Source: Thermoanaerobaculia bacterium (lineage in GTDB: Bacteria > Acidobacteriota > Thermoanaerobaculia > Multivoradales > UBA5704). From it: DNA of 7,578 bases. Below the pieces are notes generated by a model. That model saw only the letters and a program-made list of their open reading frames with translations, searched no databases and was not told the origin of the DNA. The stretch covers positions 1 to 7,578 of the forward strand of contig JASLEW010000507.1 of NCBI GenBank assembly GCA_030150965.1. The letters are read 5' to 3'. This document shows, in pieces, positions 1 to 6,170 of this stretch (its first letter is position 1; every line of letters starts with the position of its first letter). Both the position numbers and the translations under genes were made by a program.

Positions 1-4
1 CCGC

Positions 5-2506
5 TCACGACCAGCGCCAGTCGGCGATGGCGGGCGGATCGGCGCCGTTGGACTCGATGTAGACGCGGTGCTCGGCGAGCGCCCGCTGGTAACGATCGAT
101 CACCTCGGAGGCCAGGGAGGCGACGCGCGGCGCCCGCCGCAGGGCTTCCATGGCCAGCTGGTAGCGGCTGATGCCGTTGCGCACCGTCATGTCGAAGGGC
201 GTCGTGGTGGTGCCCTCCTCCTGGTAGCCGAAGACGTGGAAGCGGTGCGGCTGCGGGCGCGAGAACAGCAGCTGATGCACCGCCGACGGGTAGCCGTGGA
301 AGGCAAAGATCACCTCGGCCGCGGTGGGGAAGAGCGCGGCAAAGGCGTCGTCGCTCATGCCGTGCGGGTGGGTGCGCGGCGAATCGAGCACCAGGAGGTC
401 GATGACGTTGACCATGCGCACCCGCAGCGTCGGCGCGTCCTCCCGCAGCAGCTTGATCGCCGCCAGCGTCTCCAGCGTCGGGGTGTTGCCGGCGGCGGCC
501 ATCACCACGTCCGGCTCCTCGCCGTCCGCGGTCGAGGCCCAGCGCCAGATCGAGGCGCCGGCGTGGCCGTGCTCGACCGCCTCGGCCAGCGACAGCCACT
601 GCGGCATCTCGTTCTTGGTGGCGACGATCAGGTTGATGTAGTCGCGGCTGCGCAGGCAGTGATCGACCGTCTGCAACAGGGTGTTGGCGTCGGGCGGCAG
701 GTAGATGCGCAGCACGGCGCCCTTCTTGTTGAGCATCATGTTGATGAAGCCCGGCCCCTGGTGCGAGTAGCCGTTGTGGTCCTGGCGCCAGCCGTCGCTG
801 GTGAGCAGGTAGTTGAGCGACGCGATCGGCCGCCGCCACGGCACCTCGCGGCTCTGCTTGAGGAACTTGGCGTACTGGTTGACCATGCCGTCGACGATGG
901 CGATGAACGCCTCGTAGCAGGGGAAGATGCCGTGGCGGCCGGTGAGCAGGTAGCCCTCCAGCCAGCCCTGGCACATGTGCTCGGAGAGCATCTCCATCAC
1001 CCGCCCGTCCGGCGCGAGGTCGCGGTCGTCAGGGCCGAGCGGCCATTGAAACGCGCGGTCGGTGGCCTCGAACACCTCCTCCAGGCGGTTCGAGGTGGTC
1101 TCGTCCGGGCAGACCAGGCGAAAGTTGCGCGTCTCCTCCGTCCGCCGGAAGGTGTCGCGCAGGTAGGCCCCCACCGGGTGCATGGCGCCGGCCAGATCGT
1201 GGCCGCGCCCGGCCAGGTCCAGGGCGTAGCGCTCGATCGGCGGCACGTCGAGGTCGCGCAGCAGCGCGCCGCCGTTGGCGTGCGGGTTCATCCCCATGCG
1301 CAGGTCGCCGCGCGGGCACTGGCCGAGGATCGCCGCGAGCGGCCGGCCGCGGTCGTCGAACAGCTCCTCGGGCCGGTACGAGCGCAGCCAGCCCTCGACC
1401 GCCGCCAGGGCCTCGGGATCCTCGCGCGGGCCGGTGATCGGCACCTGGTGGGCGCGCCAGGTCCCCTCCAGCGGCTCGCCCTTCCAGGTCCTGGGACAGC
1501 CCATCCCCTTGGGCGAGCGCAGCACCAGGAGCGGCCAGGCCGGCCGTTCGAGGCGCTGGCCCTCGCGCGCCGCGCGCTGGAGGCCGCGGATCTCCTCCCA
1601 GGCCCAATCGAGCGCCTCGGCCAGCCGGCCGTCGAGGGAGTCCGGGTCCCCGCCGCCGGCGGCATCCCCCGCCGCGCCGGGACCGACCTCACCCTCGCCT
1701 GCCGCCGCGGCCTCCGCGCCGGGCGCGGCCTCGACGATGCGCGGATGCCAGCCATAGCCGCGGTAGAGCATCTCGATCTCGACGTCGCTCATCGTGCCGC
1801 TCACGGTGGCGGAGGAGATCTTGTAGCCGTTGTCGTGCAGGATCGGCAGCACGGCGCCGCAGGTCTCGGGATCGAGGTACTTGGTGCCGTGCCAGGCGGT
1901 GGCGGTGGGGCCGGTCTCGGCCTCGCCGTCGCCGACGATGCAGGCGACCAGCAGGTCCGGGTTGTCGAGCGCGGCGCCGAAAGCGGTGGCCAGGGCGTAG
2001 CCGAGCTCGCCGCCCTCGTGGATGACCCCGGGGGTGGCCGGGTTGAGGTGGCTGGGGAACCCGCCGGGCCAGGAGAAGCTGCGCACCAGCCGCGAGACCC
2101 CCAGCTCGTCGAGCGAATAGTCCGGATAGCGCTCGGCGAGCGAGCCTTCGAGGTAGAGGTTGGCGAGGTTGCCGGGAGCGCCGTGCCCGGGACCGGTGAC
2201 CAGCAGGATCCGGGCGTCGTGGGCGCGGATCAGCCGGTTCAGATGGGCGTAGATGAGGTTGATGCCCGGCACCGTCCCCCAGTGGCCGAGCAGGCGCGCC
2301 TTGATGTGCTCGCGGCGCAACGGCTCGCGCAGCAGGGCGTTGCCCTGCAGGTAGATCTGGGCCACCGCCAGGTAATCGGCGGCGCGCCGGTAGAGGCGCA
2401 GGTCGGCAAGCTCAGCGGGGGTCGGGACGGTCGCGGGACGGGGCGCCTGGGATGGCGGCCCGGAGGTGGCCGCGGCGGCGGATGAACCCGGGGAAGCCGG
2501 TGGCAT
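5..2506 (-). CDS. xfp: Xylulose-5-phosphate/fructose-6-phosphate phosphoketolase
   Basis: A thiamine-diphosphate enzyme that cleaves xylulose-5-P (and usually fructose-6-P) with phosphate to acetyl-phosphate plus glyceraldehyde-3-P or erythrose-4-P, in the cytoplasm. The 833-residue protein is full length for the family. Seen in order: LLGHWG (His75), GPGHGAPGN (His108), FPSH (His153), HEGGELGYA (His163-Glu164), the ThDP motif GDGEAETGP (residues 192-200), LHDNGYKI, WRAHQVP, LSEH, QDHNGYSHQGPG and the C-terminal FAFHGYP and TTTPFDMTVRNG blocks. These match the catalytic His/Glu set known from Bifidobacterium phosphoketolase. The ATG at 2506 is preferred over an upstream TTG at 2521 because GGAGAG lies 7 nt before it. 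Residues about 259-287 are a Gly/Ala/Glu-rich insertion not usual in the family. The first 30 residues are a Pro/Ala/Ser-rich tail. A receiver-domain gene lies 117 nt upstream on the same strand. Acetate kinase, a common neighbour, is not in the window but could lie beyond base 1. Confidence 0.97.
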   Translation of the reverse strand: MPPASPGSSAAAATSGPPSQAPRPATVPTPAELADLRLYRRAADYLAVAQIYLQGNALLREPLRREHIKARLLGHWGTVPGINLIYAHLNRLIRAHDARILLVTGPGHGAPGNLANLYLEGSLAERYPDYSLDELGVSRLVRSFSWPGGFPSHLNPATPGVIHEGGELGYALATAFGAALDNPDLLVACIVGDGEAETGPTATAWHGTKYLDPETCGAVLPILHDNGYKISSATVSGTMSDVEIEMLYRGYGWHPRIVEAAPGAEAAAAGEGEVGPGAAGDAAGGGDPDSLDGRLAEALDWAWEEIRGLQRAAREGQRLERPAWPLLVLRSPKGMGCPRTWKGEPLEGTWRAHQVPITGPREDPEALAAVEGWLRSYRPEELFDDRGRPLAAILGQCPRGDLRMGMNPHANGGALLRDLDVPPIERYALDLAGRGHDLAGAMHPVGAYLRDTFRRTEETRNFRLVCPDETTSNRLEEVFEATDRAFQWPLGPDDRDLAPDGRVMEMLSEHMCQGWLEGYLLTGRHGIFPCYEAFIAIVDGMVNQYAKFLKQSREVPWRRPIASLNYLLTSDGWRQDHNGYSHQGPGFINMMLNKKGAVLRIYLPPDANTLLQTVDHCLRSRDYINLIVATKNEMPQWLSLAEAVEHGHAGASIWRWASTADGEEPDVVMAAAGNTPTLETLAAIKLLREDAPTLRVRMVNVIDLLVLDSPRTHPHGMSDDAFAALFPTAAEVIFAFHGYPSAVHQLLFSRPQPHRFHVFGYQEEGTTTTPFDMTVRNGISRYQLAMEALRRAPRVASLASEVIDRYQRALAEHRVYIESNGADPPAIADWRWS

Positions 2507-2536
2507 GGCGGTTCTCTCCAAAGGACGAGCCCCGTC

Positions 2537-2545
2537 AGCATAGCA
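2537..2545 (-). promoter_or_regulatory. Possible extended -10 promoter for xfp
   Basis: On the minus strand the gap between the receiver gene and xfp contains TGCTATGCT, which resembles an extended -10 (TGnTATAAT). It lies about 30 nt upstream of the xfp ATG. No convincing -35 is present at 17 nt. If functional it would let xfp be transcribed apart from the receiver gene. This is a visual match only. Confidence 0.28.
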
Positions 2546-2623
2546 AGCCGGTGCGGCGCTCCTGCCACGGACCGGTGACAGCCGCGGCCTCTCTCCCGGC
2601 CACCGGCGTTCCCCTGGCCGCGC

Positions 2624-2980
2624 TCAGCGGCGGCGGGCCTCCGTTTCGAGGGCCTCCCTGAGCGCCTGCACGCTCACCGGCTTGGTGAGGTGGCGGCTGA
2701 ACCCGGCGGCGAGGCTCCGCTGGCGGTCCTCGTCCATGCCGTAGCCGGACACCGCGATGCCGTGCAGCCCATAGCGGGCGACCAGCTCGCGCATGAGCTG
2801 GTTGCCGTTGCCGTCGGGCAGCCCGATGTCGCTCAGCACCAGCTCGACCGGTTCGCGGGCGGCGGCGGCCAGGGCCTCGGCCACCGTACCGGCAAGCGTC
2901 ACCTCGTGCCCCATCTCGGTCAGCAGGTTGACCAGGGCCGCCGCGGTGTCGGCATGATCCTCGACCACCAGGATGTGCAT
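2624..2980 (-). CDS. Stand-alone response-regulator receiver (REC) protein
   Basis: A CheY-like phosphoacceptor domain with no output domain, about 118 residues from the ATG at 2980. Visible receiver features are MHILVVEDH with the acidic pair Glu7-Asp8, the phosphoacceptor Asp51 in LVLSDIGLPDGNG, Ser78 in IAVSGYG, and Lys100 in LTKPV. The block SGYGMDEDRQRSLAAGF resembles receivers found at the C-terminus of hybrid histidine kinases, so the partner is probably a kinase or phosphorelay encoded elsewhere (inference). The start is uncertain. The frame stays open up to a TTG at 3040, with ATGs at 3031 and 3001, none with a good Shine-Dalgarno. The 2980 start fits the family alignment, although the AGGA before it is only 2 nt away. 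The extra 20 codons are less G/C-rich at third positions than the gene body. It is co-directional with xfp; whether it regulates xfp cannot be read from the sequence. Confidence 0.9.
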   Translation of the reverse strand: MHILVVEDHADTAAALVNLLTEMGHEVTLAGTVAEALAAAAREPVELVLSDIGLPDGNGNQLMRELVARYGLHGIAVSGYGMDEDRQRSLAAGFSRHLTKPVSVQALREALETEARRR

Positions 2981-3268
2981 CGTCCTGTGGAATGGCTCCA
3001 TCAAACGTAACGGCTGCTGTTCGGTCTGCATGGCTTGCAAGGGGCTCGGTGAGGAAGCCCGAGCGCCCCAGCTTTGGCAACTCAGGTCTCGTCAGCGCCG
3101 CGCGCTTGTAAAAAGGTCCTTATCGCCTAGTCTCAACCGCAATGGAGGAACCGAGGCGGACTGAGGTGCTGCAATTTTCGCGCCCGCGGCTGCGATCCGT
3201 TCGCGCACCGCCAGGAGCGCGATCCCGCCCAGGCGCATCCATGTCCGCGCCGCGGGGCGCGTTTCGAT
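2981..3268. other. Divergent intergenic region between receiver gene and phosphatase gene
   Basis: About 300 nt without a supported gene. It contains a locally A/T-richer island near 3105-3140. On the plus strand this shows TTGTAA, 16 nt, then TAGTCT, a weak promoter-like pair. On the minus strand TTGAGA lies nearby but has no good -10 at standard spacing. A short frame starting at 3142 (67 codons) runs into the phosphatase gene in another frame and is not supported. Confidence 0.4.
3041..3069 (-). repeat. Imperfect stem-loop upstream of receiver gene
   Basis: Bases 3044-3049 (gctcgg) pair with 3059-3064 (ccgagc) around a 9-nt loop. The outer GGG/CCC arms pair across a 2-nt bulge. It sits in the presumed 5' leader of the receiver gene, directly before the alternative TTG start at 3040. 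There is no T-run, so it is not a typical terminator. It could be leader structure or chance in GC-rich DNA. Confidence 0.35.
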
Positions 3269-3274
3269 TAGAGT
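3269..3274 (+). promoter_or_regulatory. -10-like hexamer directly before the phosphatase ATG
   Basis: TAGAGT (4 of 6 matches to TATAAT) ends exactly 6 nt before the ATG at 3281, which would put transcription start at or next to the A of ATG. No Shine-Dalgarno sequence precedes this ATG. Together these suggest a leaderless message. No clear -35 is visible. Confidence 0.4.
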
Positions 3275-3280
3275 TGCGGG

Positions 3281-3934
3281 ATGCCCCAGGCGCCGCCCCT
3301 TCGCCTTTTCCTGGTGCGCCACGGCGAGACCCCGTCCAACCGTGAGCTGCGCTACCTGGGCAGCCTCGACGAGCCGCTGACCGACACCGGCCTGCGCCAG
3401 GCCGCCTGCCTGGCCGGGGCCCTGTCCGATCTGCCGCTCGCAGCGGTGTACGCCAGCCCCCTGCAGCGCGCCGCGCAGACCGGCGAGCGCATCGCCGCCG
3501 GCCTGCGCATCCCGCTGCGCGCGGAGCCCCGGCTGCGCGAGCAGCGCTTCGGCGATTGGGAGGGGCTGACGCGCTCCGAGGTCCTGGGCCGCGGCGATGC
3601 CGACCGCGCGCGGCTGCTGCACTGGGAGGGCGACCCCGCCGCGGCGCCGCCGGGCGGCGAGTCGCTGGCCACCGTGGAGGGTAGGGTGAAGGAGCTCCTC
3701 GCCGACCTGGCGGCCTCCCATCCCGGCGCCTGGGTGACCCTGGTGAGCCACGTCGGGCCGATCAAGGTGCTGCTCTGCGCGGCCCTGGCGGCACCGCTCA
3801 CCGCGGCGCGCCGCCTGTTCCTCGATCCCGGCACGCTGACGGTGATCGATTGGGGCGAAGCGCCGGTGGTGAGGCTGTTCAACGCCCACGGCCACCTCGG
3901 CTGGCGCGAGGCGCGCTGGATGCAGGAGCGATAG
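3281..3934 (+). CDS. Histidine phosphatase family protein (phosphoglycerate mutase/CobC-like)
   Basis: A 217-residue cytoplasmic phosphatase of the branch-1 histidine phosphatase superfamily. The hallmark LVRHGET carries Arg13 and the phospho-accepting His14. SPLQRAAQT supplies Arg63, LREQRFGDWEG supplies the acidic Glu87, and VSHVGPIK supplies the second catalytic His157. GGES at 125-128 is typical of the CobC/alpha-ribazole-phosphatase and GpmB-like branch. The C-terminal half (LFLDPGTLTVIDW) resembles the acid-phosphatase domain seen fused to RNase HI in some high-GC bacteria, but no RNase H domain is present here. No cobalamin genes are nearby, so the substrate is open: a sugar phosphate, alpha-ribazole phosphate or a nucleotide are all possible. 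The gene starts without a Shine-Dalgarno and converges on recA with only 8 nt between the two stop codons. Confidence 0.92.
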   Translation: MPQAPPLRLFLVRHGETPSNRELRYLGSLDEPLTDTGLRQAACLAGALSDLPLAAVYASPLQRAAQTGERIAAGLRIPLRAEPRLREQRFGDWEGLTRSEVLGRGDADRARLLHWEGDPAAAPPGGESLATVEGRVKELLADLAASHPGAWVTLVSHVGPIKVLLCAALAAPLTAARRLFLDPGTLTVIDWGEAPVVRLFNAHGHLGWREARWMQER

Positions 3935-3942
3935 GCCGGCCG

Positions 3943-5037
3943 TCAGTCGCCGCCCTGGCGCCCTGCCGCGCCGGCCCCGGCGCCCCCGGCGCCCCCGGCG
4001 GACACCGCGACCGGATCGCGCAGCCCCGCCAGGCTCGGCGCCGGCATCCCCATCTTCTCGCGCAGCTTGAGCTCCAGCTCCCCGGCCAAGTCCGGGTTGT
4101 CGCGCAGGAACTGCTTGGCGTTGTCGCGCCCCTGGCCCAGGCGCATGTCGCCGTAGGCGTACCAGGCCCCGCTCTTGATGACCAGCTTGTGCTCGACGCC
4201 GAGGTCGATGATCTCGCCGGTCTTGGAGATGCCCTCGGCGTACTCGATGTCGAACTCGGCCTGGCGGAAGGGCGCCGCCATCTTGTTCTTGACCACCTTC
4301 ACCTTGGCGCGCGAGCCGGTCACCTCCTCGCCGTCCTTGAGCGAGGCGATGCGGCGGATGTCGAGGCGCACCGAGGCGTAGAACTTGAGCGCCCGGCCGC
4401 CGGTCGTGGTCTCCGGGTTGCCGAACATGACCCCGATCTTTTCCCGGATCTGGTTGATGAACACCAGGCAGGTCCGCGACTTGGCGACGATCGCCGTCAG
4501 CTTGCGCAGGGCCTGCGACATGAGGCGCGCCTGGAGGCCCACGTGCGAGTCGCCCATCTCCCCTTCCAGCTCGGCCTTGGGCACCAGCGCCGCCACGGAG
4601 TCGATCACCACCACGTCCACGGCGTTGCTGCGCACCAGCATCTCGGCGATCTCCAGCGCCTGCTCGCCGCTGTCCGGCTGGGAGACCAGCATGTTGTCGA
4701 TGTCCACCCCGAGCTTGCGCGCGTACTCGGCGTCGAGCGCGTGCTCGGCATCGATGTAGGCGCCGATGCCGCCGCGCTTCTGCGCCTGCCCGACCAGCGA
4801 CAGGGCGAGGGTCGTCTTGCCGGACGACTCGGGGCCGAAGATCTCCACCACCCTGCCCACCGGCAGGCCGCCGATGCCGATCGCGTGATCGACCGAGATC
4901 GAGCCGGTGGAGATGGCCTCGACAGCCATGATCTCACGCTGGCCGAGGCGCATGATCGAGCCCTTGCCGAACTGCCGCTCGATCTGGGAGAGGGTGGAGT
5001 CGACGGCCTTCAGCCGCTCGGATCGTGGGTCTGCCAT
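3943..5037 (-). CDS. recA: Recombinase RecA
   Basis: The ATP-dependent strand-exchange protein of homologous recombination and co-protease for LexA in the SOS response. It has 364 residues from the ATG at 5037. Seen: N-terminal QIERQFGKGSIMRLG, Walker A GPESSGKTT (68-76), catalytic Glu98 in DAEHALD, Walker B VVVIDS (142-147), loop L1 around GEMGDSHVGLQARLMSQALRKL, FINQIREKIGVMFG, loop L2 around NPETTTGGRALKFYASVRLD, and a C-terminal domain ending LRDNPDLAGELELKLREKMG. The start is supported by GAGGA at 5047-5051, 9 nt upstream. An in-frame GTG at 5124 also has a strong Shine-Dalgarno, but the 29 extra codons have only about half G/C at third positions, unlike the gene. The last ~20 residues are Gly/Ala-rich with a single terminal Asp, instead of the acidic tail known in E. 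coli RecA. No recX is adjacent in the window. Confidence 0.98.
   Translation of the reverse strand: MADPRSERLKAVDSTLSQIERQFGKGSIMRLGQREIMAVEAISTGSISVDHAIGIGGLPVGRVVEIFGPESSGKTTLALSLVGQAQKRGGIGAYIDAEHALDAEYARKLGVDIDNMLVSQPDSGEQALEIAEMLVRSNAVDVVVIDSVAALVPKAELEGEMGDSHVGLQARLMSQALRKLTAIVAKSRTCLVFINQIREKIGVMFGNPETTTGGRALKFYASVRLDIRRIASLKDGEEVTGSRAKVKVVKNKMAAPFRQAEFDIEYAEGISKTGEIIDLGVEHKLVIKSGAWYAYGDMRLGQGRDNAKQFLRDNPDLAGELELKLREKMGMPAPSLAGLRDPVAVSAGGAGGAGAGAAGRQGGD
3973..3999 (-). repeat. Three tandem 9-bp units in the recA 3' end
   Basis: On the plus strand the unit gcccccggc occurs at 3982-3990 and 3991-3999, with a one-mismatch copy at 3973-3981. The unit keeps frame and encodes repeated Ala-Gly-Gly in the RecA tail. 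It is a likely slippage-prone tract and its copy number may vary between strains. Confidence 0.6.
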
Positions 5038-5225
5038 GGGATTCGGTCCTCGTCTGGGTGGCTGTTGGGTGGCAACTGATGCTCGCTCTGGTCCGGGTCG
5101 GCCATTCATGCTCGGCATGCTCACGGCTCACACTCCCTCCTGGCAGCCGCCCGTGCGCGGCGCTCCACGGACAGCCGGCGGCGATGAGAAGGGGACGGGC
5201 CGATGCTCCACGGGAAGTACGGCTC
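5038..5225 (-). promoter_or_regulatory. recA 5' leader
   Basis: From the predicted transcription start near 5225 to the recA ATG is about 188 nt. The leader holds a strong Shine-Dalgarno-like tract (plus-strand ctccctcct at 5133-5141) 8 nt before an in-frame GTG at 5124. It also holds two direct copies of gctccacgg at 5162-5170 and 5205-5213, 43 bp apart. The reading frame from 5124 lacks the third-position G/C bias of real genes here, so it is treated as leader, not coding. No gamma-type (CTGT-N8-ACAG) or Gram-positive-type (GAAC-N4-GTTC) SOS box was found by eye. Confidence 0.5.
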
Positions 5226-5231
5226 CTCCCC

Positions 5232-5260
5232 ATAGTAGAGGACGCAAATGAGGCGGTCAA
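5232..5260 (-). promoter_or_regulatory. Sigma70-like promoter for recA
   Basis: On the minus strand TTGACC (5255-5260; 5 of 6 to TTGACA) is followed after exactly 17 nt by TACTAT (5232-5237; 4 of 6 to TATAAT). Both lie in one of the few A/T-richer spots in the region. This is the best promoter match in the window and points at recA. Confidence 0.65.
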
Positions 5261-5271
5261 TTGGCACTCCG

Positions 5272-5293
5272 CGCACTCGGCGCGCCGAGTGCG
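5272..5293. repeat. Perfect 22-bp palindrome upstream of the recA promoter
   Basis: Bases 5272-5282 and 5283-5293 are exact reverse complements with no spacer (half-site CGCACTCGGCG). It begins 12 bp upstream of the recA -35. No T-run follows on either strand, so it is more like a protein-binding site than a terminator. The regulator is unknown. Confidence 0.6.
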
Positions 5294-5327
5294 AGCCGCC
5301 CGGCGGGCTGGTCCCCCAGGGCCGGCG

Positions 5328-5345
5328 ATTCGATGGCTGTTCGAT
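5328..5345. promoter_or_regulatory. Direct repeat with 11-bp period, possible operator
   Basis: TTCGAT occurs at 5329-5334 and 5340-5345, one helical turn apart. Read as ATTC-N7-GTTC (5328-5342) it is one base from the alphaproteobacterial LexA box GTTC-N7-GTTC. It lies about 70 bp upstream of the recA -35, far for a repressor site, and may instead serve the plus-strand operon or be chance. The rest of 5294-5482 shows nothing else recognisable except a Shine-Dalgarno-like aggagg at 5468-5473. Confidence 0.25.
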
Positions 5346-5482
5346 AGTCTGAGGCCGCCGCCGGGCTCCTCCGGTTCCCGGCCGCGGTCTCCCCGGTGCC
5401 CGCCGGCGCCCTGGTCTCCGTCTATCCCTTGGGAGGCGTGGCTCGTTGGGGAGCGCGCCCGGAACCAGGAGGAGAAGCCATC

Positions 5483-5495
5483 ATGCAACTTGCAT
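5483..5495. repeat. Inverted repeat overlapping the antitoxin promoter
   Basis: ATGCAA (5483-5488) and TTGCAT (5490-5495) are exact inverted copies around one base, and the second arm coincides with the proposed -35. An inverted repeat over the promoter is the usual form of the autoregulatory operator for ribbon-helix-helix antitoxins, so this is the best candidate operator for the downstream module. Confidence 0.45.
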
Positions 5496-5518
5496 GCATT
5501 CGCCCGAATTGCTATGGT
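5490..5518 (+). promoter_or_regulatory. Candidate promoter of the toxin-antitoxin operon
   Basis: TTGCAT (5490-5495), a 17-nt spacer, then TATGGT (5513-5518). The -10 ends exactly 6 nt before the ATG at 5525, which predicts a transcription start at or beside that ATG and therefore a leaderless antitoxin message. The -35 matches only 3 of 6 consensus bases; the -10 matches 4 of 6. Confidence 0.5.
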
Positions 5519-5524
5519 CCGGCC

Positions 5525-5788
5525 ATGGGAATCCACCTGCAAATCCGTGACGTGCCGGACGACCTGCACCAGATCCTGCGCCGCCGCGCGGATGCGCGCG
5601 GCCTGAGCCTGCGCCAGTATGCCCTGGAGGTCCTGCGCGAGCACTGCCAGCGACCGACGCTGGACGAGTGGCTCGACGGCCTCGGCCTCGCGGCCTCGGC
5701 GGCGCTCCCCATGCCCGCGGCGGAGGCCCTCCGCCAGGCCCGCGAGGCGGACGAGGACGCCCTGGCCCATGTGCTCGGTCGTCCTTGA
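5525..5788 (+). CDS. FitA/VapB-like ribbon-helix-helix antitoxin
   Basis: An 87-residue protein predicted to bind and neutralise the PIN toxin encoded next to it, and to repress the operon. Residues 2-9 (GIHLQIRD) look like the DNA-binding beta strand, followed by VPDDLHQILRRRADARGLSLRQYALEVLREH as the two helices of an Arc/MetJ-type fold. PTLDEWLDGL at 44-53 and the Ala/Glu-rich C-terminus (about 54-87) would be the toxin-binding part. This pattern (IRDVPDDLH ... ARGLSLRQY ... RPT..EWL) is typical of antitoxins paired with PIN toxins. The start at 5525 fits the family. An in-frame ATG at 5483 has a strong aggagg 9 nt upstream and would add 14 residues (MQLACIRPNCYGPA). The toxin start overlaps this gene by 20 nt. 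Confidence 0.88.
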   Translation: MGIHLQIRDVPDDLHQILRRRADARGLSLRQYALEVLREHCQRPTLDEWLDGLGLAASAALPMPAAEALRQAREADEDALAHVLGRP

Positions 5789-6170
5789 CGCCTCGGCCGC
5801 CGTGGAGCTGCTCCTCGGGACGCCGGCCGGAGCGCGGGCCGATGCCGCCCTGCGGGGGCGCTCGGTCGCCGTGCCGGCCCATTTCGATGCCGAGGTGCTG
5901 TCGGCCCTCGGCCGCCTGGCGCGCGGCGGCTACCTGGACGAAGGTCTGGTCGAGCCCCTCCTGGGGCAGCTCGGCCGTGCCCCCTTCGTGCGCTACGCCC
6001 TGCGTCCCCTCCTCGCGGCCGCCTGGGGCCTGCGCCACAACCTGGCCCTGCGCGACGCCATGTACGTGGTCCTCGCCCGCCGGCTGGGAGCCACGCTCGT
6101 GACCGCCGACGCCCGCCTGGCGCAGGCCCCGGCCCTGGGCGGCGCGGTCGCGCTGGTGGCTGGCGGATGA
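5769..6170 (+). CDS. VapC/FitB-like PIN-domain ribonuclease toxin
   Basis: A 133-residue PIN-domain protein, expected to be a Mg2+/Mn2+-dependent RNase that cleaves tRNA, rRNA or mRNA when released from its antitoxin (family knowledge). The four acidic residues of the active site are in place: Asp7 in VVLDASA, Glu42 in FDAEVLSAL, Asp96 in ALRDAMYVVLA and Asp114 in VTADARL. The length is normal for VapC. The start ATG at 5769 lies inside the antitoxin gene with GAGGA 11 nt upstream, so translation is probably coupled. The stop TGA shares bases with the ATG of the next gene (ATGA, 6167-6170). Nothing suggests decay: the gene appears intact and has normal codon use for the window. Confidence 0.92.
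   Translation: MCSVVLDASAAVELLLGTPAGARADAALRGRSVAVPAHFDAEVLSALGRLARGGYLDEGLVEPLLGQLGRAPFVRYALRPLLAAAWGLRHNLALRDAMYVVLARRLGATLVTADARLAQAPALGGAVALVAGG

Noticed and set aside
68..2485. 805-codon open frame on the plus strand
   Set aside because: Exactly antisense to phosphoketolase, composition rich in Arg/Gln/Val/His without recognisable domains; a by-product of G/C-biased third codon positions.
3092..3895. 267-codon open frame on the minus strand
   Set aside because: Antisense to the histidine phosphatase, whose catalytic motifs are all intact on the plus strand.
3850..5079. 409-codon open frame on the plus strand
   Set aside because: Antisense to recA and overlapping the end of the phosphatase gene; no recognisable motifs, so a shadow frame.
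5122..5124. GTG start giving a 393-residue RecA
   Set aside because: Good Shine-Dalgarno, but the extra 29 codons lack coding bias and RecA normally starts near the 5037 ATG.
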